A stretch of DNA of 64,000 nt. Origin: Epiperipatus broadwayi (taxonomy: Eukaryota; Onychophora; Udeonychophora; Euonychophora; Peripatidae). The position numbers and the translations under genes are program-made. Where the stretch lies: positions 2,418,001 through 2,482,000 of the forward strand of contig JAQFVV010000184.1 in assembly GCA_028023455.1 (NCBI GenBank), in the 5' to 3' direction. Below, piece after piece: positions 26,192 through 36,433 of the stretch. The notes below the pieces were generated by a model. That model ran no database searches. It was not told the origin of the DNA and saw nothing but the letters and a program-made list of their open reading frames with translations. The stretch's first letter is position 1, and every line of letters starts with the position of its first letter.

Positions 26192-28589
26192 TTGAATTTA
26201 CTATCAATAGAAATGGTATTTAATTCAGAATATTTTCGTGTTATATAGGAATTAATTAATTTTGGTTTAGTATCTGTCAGGATAGGAAATAATTACAGTA
26301 CATTCTTATAAAATTAATTAAAAATAAATTTAAAGATAAGGTGAAGTGTAAAAATAGGTTATATAAAATTTAAGTCAATTTTTGTGAAATACTATTCAAA
26401 AAGGTAATCCAATTTTATGGATTTTTCTTCATTAAAAATTGGATAAAATCTAAGTTTTAAAATTTTTTATATATTTATTTGAGTATTATATATTATATTT
26501 AGAATTTTTGCATATTTTAATTTGTTTATTTTTTGATTTTATTGTTATGTTTCAGGCAAATTTCTGAAACATCTTAATAGTTTATGCCTTGACAAAAATT
26601 ATATTAAATAATTTAAATACTGATATGACAATAATTTGTTCATACTGTAACAGTAGCCGGGTTCAAACCCTGTTACATCCTGATATAGGATACAATTTTA
26701 TTTCTTAAGATATATTTAAGAAAGGATTCGTATTCAAACCCAATACGGTGGATAGTATTCAAATTATATCTGCAGGTGTTATGGTGACTGTACAGCCATA
26801 GTTTTGTGTTTACTACCCTACGTGGTCAAAATATTCAATTTTTTTGATAGACATTTATATAAACAACAAAATTAATACTGGGGTTGCCTGTTAAAATACT
26901 AAAGTAGTTCCCTAATAAATAAGTTTATATATTAAAATAAAGCTTTTAATTTTATTAATTTATCATCCTATTATAAAGTAAATGTCCTGGTAATTTCTTA
27001 ATTTCTATTTATTTTTAATTCTTTATTGGCTCTGCAATATGGATTATTTATTTTGTTTATATATATAAAAAAATTCTTTCCTGTATGTTAAATGATGAAT
27101 TATTTTTCTCTTTATATAAAATCTTTTTAGAAAAACTTTATTTAAAGCTTTTATTGTTTACCACCATTTCAATATCATAATCTTTATAACTTGTTTCTAA
27201 ACATATTTATATATAATTCTGATAAATATTGTTTTAATTTAGTTTTTAATTTTTTTGTATTTCATTTATAAATTTTTTTTTCACTATTTAAATATTTTAT
27301 TTCATAAATTCCATTTAAATTTTCTAAATTATTTACATTATTACTATTATAATTGAATATATTTTTAAGATTTTTTTTGGGGGGGGATTAAAATTCAACT
27401 TCAATATTGATATTATATACGTATATGAGATTTGATTAATTTTTATATTAGTGTATATATTTTTATATCATATATAAAAAGAGATAATCCATTCTTTAAT
27501 ATAGCAAGACAAATAATATAATTCTATTACAGAATTGATAAAAAGAATTAATTGGAAAATAAAAATATTAATAGAAAATAAAAACTTTACTTTATAATAG
27601 CATGGTAAAATAATTTTATTTGATATTTATAAATTGTTTAATTATCATGTTATCAAATAAAATAACATTTTTTTTAATATTTAATAATTTTAACATTTTT
27701 CTTAAAATTTTTTAAATGTAAAAAAAAAAAGAAATCAATATATTAATGTATTTTTCATTTATATATGCATATTTAAATTAAAATACTATTTTTGTAACTT
27801 GAGCCCCCCCCTCCCGTTTTAAGACAATAAGATATGTACAACATCTACATACATATATAAAGTATATTTTGAAAAATATATGCAAAATGGTTAAAACATT
27901 GAGAATGAATTCAATTAATACAATTTAAAAAGTAAATTTATAATAAAACTGAATCAATGTTAAAAAGTATATGAATTATATATAAGAATACAAAAAGAAT
28001 TAATAATATATATTTAACTGTAAATTATTGCATATATCAAAAACCAAACATACTCGTATACAAATTTATGATCATTATTTTCTAAAGTATATTTGTTTCA
28101 TGTAAACTAAAAAAATAATGAACTCTCTAATGGGTTGCTCTATTTAAAATGAAATGCACCTTATTAGATAATCATGGGTGCTAATGCTCTTATATTCCTT
28201 TCTATGTCTTATATTATTTATGTACATCTTTGATATTTTGTATTTCTTACTGACTTGTACTTTCTTATTTGCATGTCTTCACACAACCTTTAAATGCCTT
28301 TAAGAGATGAAGGTTTCTTCAACAGCCCATCATAGAAAAATAATGCTAGAGAATGTATTAATCATGAAGCTTACCAATATCATTAGCCAAAAATATATGT
28401 CTATTTACTAGCCAATAAGTAAGTTTGATTAATTTATGGACTAGTTATTTTTTAAAAATTCATAAGCATATTAGGATAATGTATATTTCATTTCTAAAAC
28501 TGGTTAATATTTCTGAATCCTTGGCATAGTTTTTTTTTTTTTTCTCACTCTCTGGTATAACAACATACTAATAATCCTACAGATATTCT

Positions 28590-29505
28590 ATCAGATATTC
28601 CTCAAACAAGAATGCAGGTAATTCATGTATGCTGATGATATTGTTTTGATTTCTCAAAATAAGATCCTTTCTTGGGATAGCCCAATGAAAATAATATGCT
28701 CAATTTTCCATCTAAACTAGAAGGAATCATCTTGTAATCTAAGTATAACCTCTTACAATAATAGATTCCAATATAATGTAACCTCATATTTTCCTCATTT
28801 AGCTAAGATGAGATCAGTATTAATTTCTAGGAATATTCTTCTTGGAAAGCTAGTAGCATGACTTGGGATTATGATGAAAATATTTTAAGGACAGTTTCTT
28901 TAACCCTAGCTTATTCTGCTGGTGAATATTGCACCCCTATTTAGAGAAAAAGTTCTCATATTAAACTTGTGGATATCATTTAAATATTACTATGAAAAAT
29001 ATTACTGATACACTCAAGTCTCTTTCACATTGGCTTCCTGTTCTTTCGTATATTTCTCTCTTGATATCTGAAGAGAAGATGCTTCCCAGAAAATGTATAA
29101 AAAGCTGTTAAAAAAATCATCATAACTCAAGATATTGTTTACCAAAAGACAATCTCAAATCAAGATTCCTTTTTGAATGTTAAATTAAGAATCTATTGAA
29201 GAATTATGGTGTAAAAAGGGGAATTCTAATCACCCCCCCCCAATCTAATAATAAAGCCCACTGAATCTGAAATCTTAAATACAACGAGTCTCATCAATAG
29301 ATTTAGAACAATCTTGGGTAATCCATACTTCTGATTTACAAGTGGAATTTATCAACCGTTGACTAATGTGAGTAAACACAAAGTATAATCCACCTAGGTA
29401 ATGAAAGTTGAATCTATGGTTACAGTAGCCGATTTGAAGGAATCAATAAAATCACTTGTGATTTCATCTCCTAGTTGGAATCTCTACAAATTGTTCATAG
29501 TTAAG
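28590..29505 (+). mobile_element. Degenerate Jockey/CR1-like LINE reverse-transcriptase remnant
   Basis: FMYADDIVLISQN at about 28620-28660 is the RT catalytic YADD box. Further on, reading across stops and frameshifts, come an EYCTPIWRKSSHIKLVD segment (about 28925-28975) and LSHWLPVLSYISL. Later fragments resemble SLINRFRTILGNPYF, the thumb and C-terminal region of Jockey/CR1-like LINE proteins. Order and spacing are as in an intact ORF2, so one old insertion has decayed in place. The upstream palm region and endonuclease are not visible. Boundaries are approximate. Confidence 0.7.
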
Positions 29506-29999
29506 CTGTCAAAAAAAAAATAATAATCATATACTAAATAAATAAATAGATATTCTATCCATACTATTTTCTTTTTGTGATACTAGCTTTTCTCTGTTAT
29601 TTAAATCAATTGCATATTATTTCACGATAATATAATTTGACTTATTTTTTCATTAAGAGCCAACAATGGCTCTATACCTAACTTAGAACACAAATTTGAA
29701 GTCGGACAGTGAAAATAGTTATTTTTAAAAAATATGTGTTTATATATATTTCATACTGAAATAAATATAAAAAAAGAGGGGGGTGGGCATGTATGTATAT
29801 TGTATTTAATCAACAACTATTATAAATGACTTTATTTATTTTCGATCATCAAGATATGATTTATCATGACTGTGTGTGTTTGTAATATACAATTAACCTT
29901 CAAAATTAGAGCAAATGATTTCAGAAACTATATACTGTATTGAAGGTGAAAAACGAGTAATTTTTGTTAGTTTCATTCAATCCTATCACCAAATAATAT

Positions 30000-30261
30000 T
30001 AGCCGCAGCAATGCAATCTGAAAAATCTTATATTGGCGATTCATTATATATAATCTCGTTGGCGAACTAGTTGTATTACAGCGAATAATTCTCAGCTACG
30101 ATTGACTAGTTCGTTCTCTTTCGATATGGTTTGTGCTCGCTCAGCGCTTAATTTTTGCAACAAACGTTTTTAAAATGCTACAACTCAGCAAATTAAAACA
30201 CCTGTATTATTTTGTATTGTGCATCAATTAATATTTTTAAGGAGGAAATAAAAAGACAAAG
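30000..30261 (+). promoter_or_regulatory. Putative promoter region and 5' UTR exon of the mitochondrial-carrier gene
   Basis: Between about 30030 and 30150 the sequence has a cluster of CpG dinucleotides (GGCGA, CTCGTTGGCGAAC, AGCGAAT, TACGATT, TTCGTTC, TTTCGAT, GCTCGCTCAGCGC), unlike the CpG-poor surroundings. A 9-bp inverted repeat, CGAACTAGT...ACTAGTTCG, lies within it. Downstream, AGACAAAG is followed by GTAAGA at 30262, a near-consensus splice donor. The next suitable acceptor before a start codon is TCTCTAG at about 39751, just ahead of the carrier ATG at 39761. I infer that transcription of the carrier starts here and that a 5' UTR exon is spliced over 9.5 kb. No transcript evidence is available. 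A separate non-coding transcript or an unrelated enhancer remains possible. Confidence 0.45.
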
Positions 30262-31304
30262 GTAAGAACAATAAGACCTTACGTTACCCTAATTTGAACT
30301 TTTATAATGATATATAATACTGAACTATTTTTGCGACTCCCCTTCTTTCTTTCCTTTATTGATAACGTAATTAAGTAATGCTATTTGGGGGTTTCTAAAT
30401 GTTTGGAAAACGTTGTGCTTTCCCCTTTAGCTGATGGCGTAGAAGACAATTTTGTCTCGACGCAGAGTAGGTTTAGTTTATTCCTGGAAGTCTTAATTTT
30501 TAATCGTTAACATTTGTACATACTCGTGTTTTTATGTGAAAGTTTATTATTATTTTGTCTGTGGTATTAAATTTAAAAGTGTTCTTTTGGAATATGATTG
30601 GCTTTTTAATATTCGCTTTATTATTGTTTTGAAATATATGTATGCATTGTGTTGCTGTCTATACAGTAATTACATTAAAGAAATCGCAATACGATAGTTA
30701 AACATTTATAGAAAGCTTGCATCGGTCGAGATATTAGTATCTGCTGATCAGTTATAATATTTATTAATATGGTAGTTGAAGAAAGACTGTCCGCTATAAT
30801 CGATGTCTTATTATTCCAATACTATATAAAATGATAGTGGAATAAATAAATATAGATAGTGTAGTGTTGGGGAAAGCTTAAAAAATATATAGACTTACAA
30901 ACAATATCACATAGCTATTGTTTTTTCTCCCGTACATGAGAACTCAAGTAATTAAATGGATTGCAATATATGTAAAAAGATCAGACACAAAAATTAACTT
31001 TTATTACAAACTAGCGTTAATGAAAATTATTTTAGCTAAATCCTGTTTAACTTAAGTTTATGATCTTAAAAATATATGAAAATTATTTTTCTCTCAGTTC
31101 TTTGTTTAAATGTTTCCGTTAAAACACCCCCAATTATTGTTTTCAGATTTCTGTTCCTTATTTCTCATTGTTCATTTTATTTTTTAATCATTTCCATTTT
31201 GATCTTGTTTCTCTTTTTTTTTTCATGACGCAGTACTCTTTTTCATATTTTTAAGCAAACATGAAAATAGCTTTTTAGACTAAGTGCATCAAGTATTAAA
31301 ACGG

Positions 31305-32069
31305 TATCCGATGCGATGCACTGTGGCCTCTCCTTTATCTGTGTCAGGAATCTCTCAGTCACTATGCCCAGAGAAACTTAATAGCCACCTTACCTTCCCT
31401 TTTCATTTCCCACCCTAAGTTTTTCCCATATTCTTCTCTATCCTGCTCCATCCCATTTCCACAACATAATCTTTGTTAACTCCATGGCCTTTATATCTAA
31501 ATCCCCTTATCTTTTCCTAAATCCAGCATAAAAACCAAGAATCCACTTTCTATACAATCACTTTGCTTATATTTATTTTTCCACAACTTCATTATTTGTA
31601 CCCTTTCAACTTGCAGGCATTTACATTCAATTAACAAATGCCTAATATTTTCTATTCCTTCCCCACACACCTTTCAGACTAAATGACCCACATTTTTCCA
31701 TTTATGTTTATATTGTTACTAAAGATCCTGTTTGAGCCATAAACAATAAACTACTTGCTTTCCTTGCTGTTATCATAAATTAACTTGCACCCAATATTCT
31801 GTTTACTTTTATATATATATGTAAACTTTTTACTCTCCATATTAGTTATCCAACTCCTTTATTTTTTATTAATGCATCTATTCTTCTACCCCATTCCTTA
31901 CCATTATAATACTCAACAATTCTCCTAACACAATCATCCCACGTAAATTCTTTATCCAAATTCTGACAAATTCTTTATCCAAATCTTGTGCATACCGTAC
32001 TAGCTTTCTCATCCATCTTATTGCCTGTTCTTTACTCATAACCCAATTAAATACTATTTTGACTATTCA
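31305..32069 (-). mobile_element. LINE ORF2 C-terminus and 3' end, left arm
   Basis: Reading the minus strand across a few stops gives WDDCVRRIVEYYNGKEWGRR, then KASSLLFMAQTGSL, then a cysteine/histidine cluster CGEGIENIRHLLIEC, then VQIMKLWKNKYKQ. The CxxC-like..H..C cluster near the C-terminus is typical of Jockey-superfamily and CR1-like LINE ORF2 proteins. The 3' tail (minus strand: GGGCATAGTGACTGAGAGAT ... GTGCATCGCATCGGATA) recurs at 32.6, 51.8 and 54.5 kb. The copy is 5'-truncated, contains stops and is not functional. Confidence 0.65.
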
Positions 32070-32369
32070 AACTCTCTGTACAATAATTTAGCCACTCAGT
32101 GTAAGCCCTAGTCATCAATGAATACAAGAAAGTTTTAGCATAAAATCATTATCTAGTTTCTACTCATCCAATATCCCTATATTAGTTTCTAACATATAAC
32201 TTCATCAGTGACAAATCTTGGATCTGAGATCATTTTGCACTAGCTAGAAAATAGTCTGGAGATATTGGATGAGTAAGCACTAGATAGGGATTTTATGCAC
32301 AAACCTTCTTGCATCCATTAATTATTAAGGCTTGGACTGGATGGCATTACTGTATGGAAAGTTTACTAT

Positions 32370-32675
32370 TGCAAGCAGAAAAGGTACAAATAATGAAATT
32401 GTGGGAGAATAAATATAAACAAAATGATTATACAGAAAGTGGTTTCTTGATTCTTATGCTATGTTTGGAAAAAGGGGGATTTAGATATAAAGGTCATAGA
32501 ATGGACAAAAATTATGTTGTGGAAATGGGATGGAGCAGAATAAAGAAGAATATGGGGAAAACTTAGAATAGGGAATGGAAAGGAAAAGGAAAGTGGCTAA
32601 CAGGTTTCTCTGGGCATAATGACTGAGAGATTCCTGACTCTGAGAAAGGAGAAGCCATAGTGCATCACATCACAT
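32370..32675 (+). mobile_element. LINE ORF2 C-terminus and 3' end, right arm
   Basis: The open frame 32309-32566 reads, in its LINE part, VQIMKLWENKYKQNDYTESG and later KNYVVEMGWSRIKKNMGKT. This aligns in frame with the left-arm copy and ends at a TAG. The 3' UTR follows and finishes GTGCATCACATCACAT. The first 20 residues of that open frame come from the foldback arm, so the frame is a fusion artefact and not a gene. The copy is shorter than the left-arm one at its 5' end. Confidence 0.65.
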
Positions 32676-33512
32676 ATTGTTTTAACAGCTTGTGTAAGCA
32701 TAGAAAATATGTTCATGTGAGGCATCAAATATTTATTTAAAGTTGTAAAATTCTCCAAATTTGGAAAGCTGTGCACATTTTTTGTTATAAAATTTTATAA
32801 CTGAATTTTATTTTTCATTTCCTTTTTCCCCCTTCTAGTCATTTTTTTCTGTTGTTCACTATAAAGCCTTCATGGACTCCCCGTGAGAACATGCATCTCC
32901 CTCATGGTCCATGAATTAGAATCATAGTTGTAAGTCATTTATTTTTTATTTTGTTCTTTCAGAAATATTCCTTTTACATTCAAATTGCCTAGTACTTGTT
33001 AATCTAGTTTAACAATAATTTATTAGAAATAAATACTTTTTTTTTTACTGTATGTTCTCAAATGGAAATTATATAAATTAAAAGAAACTGAACACTTTTG
33101 TAGCACACATTTGGTTTTTATTTTTTAATAAAACATTTTAGTTGTATATATCAATCTTCGTCAATACTTCCTAAGTGGATCTTATTAATAAAATTTTAAT
33201 AAGATGATGTTAATAGAGATGATTTTATTAAAAAATTAAAAACCAGCAACACCAAAAATGATAATTTAGACTTTGATTAAATAACCTTTAGCTCTCAAAT
33301 CTGTCACTAATCAAGGCAAAATATATATTTGGAATATGTAAAAATAAACATATAACATTGGTACATTTTAAATGTAATCTTTGTTTAATATTGATCTCTT
33401 TAATTTTTTATGCTAATAAATGGCCGAATAAAACTTTTTGTTTTATTAATCTGCCCCCCTCCCCTCTATATTGAGATATAATATTGAAACTTTCAAGCAA
33501 ATACTTGACTAA

Positions 33513-33658
33513 TATAAGTACAGTGAGATTAGGAGATATAAGATTCTGAAGAAGATTGCTGGGGCAATCGAAACTGTTAACTGAAGGAAAGGGTGGATAA
33601 TAAAGCATTGTAAAAGTAATGAAGTGTTTCGTCAATTGATTATTATATAAGTACAGTG
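33513..33658 (+). mobile_element. 117-bp insertion with 15-bp target duplication and a CTGAnGA...CGAAAC stem-loop
   Basis: ATATAAGTACAGTGA occurs at about 33513-33527 and again at about 33645-33659, flanking about 117 bp. Inside, 33546-33574 reads CTGAAGA, A, a perfect GATTGC/GCAATC stem with a TGGG loop, then GAAAC. The same motif in degraded form lies upstream of the Penelope GIY-YIG fragment (41067-41100) and on the minus strand at 60364-60395. The target duplication is clear. The identity (a Penelope-derived fragment, or a small ribozyme-type retroelement) is inferred. Confidence 0.5.
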
Positions 33659-34182
33659 ATCTGTTGAGGCTTATCTATCTATGAGTAATGAATTAAGTCT
33701 AATGTCTAATTGATAGTTGATCTTTCAAATAGATAAATGCAGAATAAAGTAAATTTGTAAATGGTTGTACTCTAGGCTTGTTTTGTTACATTTAGAAATC
33801 TTTAACATTTTTGGAAGAAGTAAATATATATTATAAACTTCAATGAGCTTTATTGGAAAATAAACAGAAGTCTGGTCTAAGAATATTTATGCACTAGTAT
33901 CTAGCATCATTTTTCTTTGAATCTATATATGTTTATTAATATATTTATTTTGTTTGCTTTGTAGATTATTTATGACTGGGATTGTAAAGGTTTAAGTGTT
34001 AGTTTAATTTAGGGTATTAATTGTTAGATTATGTAAGGTGTCATTTAAAAAAAACCCACTATTTTATGATGGTTTAAGGATTTTTTTATTGATAATTAAA
34101 GTGCAAAATTTATGCATTCAGTATGCGTTTGACATATTAAAATTATAAGTTTCTTTGAATGCTAATAACAATAGCAAACTCT

Positions 34183-34515
34183 ATACAGTAGTGCCACCCA
34201 GTGTAAATCTTAGTAATCAATGAATGCAAGAAGGTTTGTACATAAAACCCCTATTTAGTGCTTACTCATTCAATATCTCCAGACTAGTTTCTAGTGTGTG
34301 GCTTTCATCAGATCCAAGACACTGCTGTTGAAAGCCTCAAGCTAGAAACTAGTCTGGGAATATTGAATGAATAAGCAGTAGATAGGGATTTTATTGCCAA
34401 ACTTTCTTGCATCCATTGATTATTAAGATTTGCACGGGGTTTACTACTATATGAAAAGTTTGCTATTGTTACTAACAGCTTGTAAGTCTAGGAAATAGTA
34501 ATCATGTCATCCTTT
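34183..34515. mobile_element. Family F foldback element, copy with both arms
   Basis: The left arm runs from ACAGTAGTGCCACCCAGTGT through ATGCAAGAAGGTTTG to CCAGACTAGTTTCTAG. After a short loop the right arm gives CTAGAAACTAGTCTGGGAAT, TAGATAGGGATTTTAT, CTTGCATCCATTGATTA and GTAATCATGTCAT. The arms are about 130 bp with roughly 85-90% pairing by eye. No coding sequence. Confidence 0.75.
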
Positions 34516-35470
34516 GAATGTTCTTATATGGACTGAGAATAATTATAATATCAGTATATTTAATGTTAAATAAAGACATTGAGTACAAGACATTAATGAC
34601 ATATGAAATCTAATCAGAGTTAGCTCGAAGTGGTTCTATGTTGCTATTACAGCCAAATGAATGCTGTGGTCTGCAAGCTCTTTTCTTTTTTGGTAAAAAT
34701 TTTCCAATGAAGATGATCAAAAGATAAACATTTGTATTCATATTTGTGAAAGAAAAAAAGAATAATGAAGAGGAAAATTTTTATAAATTTACAATTTTAT
34801 CTGAAATATTGACAGCTAATGTCCTTTCTTTATAATTTGAGAAGATTATTAGTGTATTTTAAAAAAAAAAATGTATATTACTTATGTACAAAGTTTTTAT
34901 TCTTATAAGGAAGTGCACATATTTTATGCATATATGCCAATGCATCATATGATGATTCTGCTATTATTATAGCAAGATTATGTTTGAACATATTGAGATA
35001 TACATTAGTCATTGAAAATCTAAAAAGAATTTTTAACTACATTAGACTAGATCCTTTAGAATTAATTTAATTCAAATACTTGTATATTATAAAACAAATT
35101 AAAATTGACAACTGCAGATGTGTTGATCTTTATAAGGATTTATCATCATAAGTATACTTATGTAAGGCTAAAACCTTAGTACATGCACCTTGAGCGCTTA
35201 ATTTAATAAGTATTATGTGCTGACATCGCACTTAATAAGAATTATTAATATTTACATCATAAGTATAGTAATTTTAGAGTCACTACTTCACAATTATTTG
35301 TGTAAGTGTTATTAGATAAACAAATAACAATACCTAAATTATTTAAATAAGTGTAATGTTATAGTTGATTATTTATTAGACTGCATTCAGAGAGCAGGTT
35401 ATATTTACTTGTTTAAGGAGATTTATTTAAATTTCTTTGTAGCAATAATTTCAATCTCTGTGGTAAAGTT

Positions 35471-35620
35471 GCAATCTTTAGTGTCTATAAATATAGGGAC
35501 CATAAATAGAAGTGGGATTCCATCTCTATTGCTAAAAGGAGGTTGCCTTGACAACTGTTTGAAATTCTTGATTGTTATATATATATTGGGATTGTCTAAG
35601 TGTGACTAATTTCTAATGGC
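35471..35620 (+). repeat. Family B interspersed repeat, copy 2
   Basis: The copy contains CAATCTTTAGTGTCT, GGGATTCCATCTCTATTGCT, GGTTGCCTTGACAACTGTTT and ATTGGGATTGTCTAAG, and closes TTTCTAATGG. It is the same orientation as the 54.2-kb copy and among the least decayed. The GTTGCCTTGACAAC palindrome lies at 35542-35555. Confidence 0.65.
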
Positions 35621-36206
35621 TAAATTATTTAATATAAAAAAAATATTTTTTATTTATATTCCCTTTTAGTATAGATATATGTGAATATAATAATGAATGT
35701 ATGTAATGTAATATACCTACTTCTTATTTCAAGTCATCCATAATAGATGTAGCTACTATCATTCTTTATTGTGTATATTCTTAAAAATCCTAATCATTTA
35801 TTTATATTCTTTTCATCCCACTTTTTAAAAATTGTCTTGTTTTCTCCATGATTTTATTCTTTTTATATATATATATATAATATTAGCATGATGCAATATA
35901 TTATAATAGAGTACTATATTTCATGACCTCTAATATCTAAAAGCACATCTTTTTATTATAAAAATAAGCTAATAGCATTATATTTCATTATTGTACTGAC
36001 ATCCAAAGCTTGATTTCAGATTAGTTTTATATATATATGTACAATATTATATAAATGTAATTACGTCAATTATTTTTGCATTGATATATTCATAAAGACA
36101 GATTGAAATTAATTTTGTTTTATTTTTATTATTAGCGATTGACACAAATTTATTATTATAAATGCTATAAATACAGTCATACTCTTACTACTTTATATAT
36201 ATATAA

Positions 36207-36300
36207 AACCATTAGAAATCAGTCAACACTAGACAATCCCAATATAGATAACAATCTCAAACTATTATCAAGGCAATCTCCTTTTAACTATAAACAATTA
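36207..36300 (-). repeat. Family B interspersed repeat, copy 3 (partial)
   Basis: On the + strand it begins ACCATTAGAAATCAGTCAAC and continues TAGACAATCCCAATATAGAT, then ATTATCAAGGCAATCTCC. The second half is lost to a TA-rich microsatellite. It sits about 130 bp upstream of the RTE LINE. Confidence 0.6.
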
Positions 36301-36433
36301 TATATATCTAATACACAATTATATAATAATTATATATATATATACAATACACAGATACATCCATATATGCTATGAAATGTATCCAATTACAGAACATACC
36401 TGCATATATATTCATATTCATACATATATTACA

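Larger units (their letters stand above)
22657..30000. other. Intergenic region with repeats
   Basis: Two family F elements (23.1-23.9 kb) and a LINE remnant (28.59-29.50 kb) are the only recognisable content. The rest is extremely AT-rich, notably 24.3-28.1 kb. It includes homopolymer G/C tracts at about 27379-27386, 27804-27812 and 29234-29242, and an imperfect palindrome at 26646-26677. Confidence 0.5.
31305..32720. mobile_element. Large palindrome: family F element carrying mirror-image LINE 3' ends
   Basis: Centre-outward, 32085-32200 and 32215-32370 are family F arms in inverted orientation. Outside them lie LINE sequences, left 31305-32069 on the minus strand and right about 32370-32675 on the plus strand, both with their 3' ends pointing outward. 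The LINE parts match in reverse complement, for example TGGAAATGGGATGGAGCAGA at 32520 against CTGCTCCATCCCATTTCC near 31445. Beyond the right LINE end the outer family F arm resumes (AACAGCTTGTGTAAGCATAG). The left copy is longer by about 470 bp. See the separate LINE entries. Confidence 0.7.

Noticed and set aside
32309-32566. 85-residue open frame as a possible gene
   Set aside because: The first 20 residues are foldback-arm sequence and the rest is a truncated LINE C-terminus, so it is a chance fusion frame.
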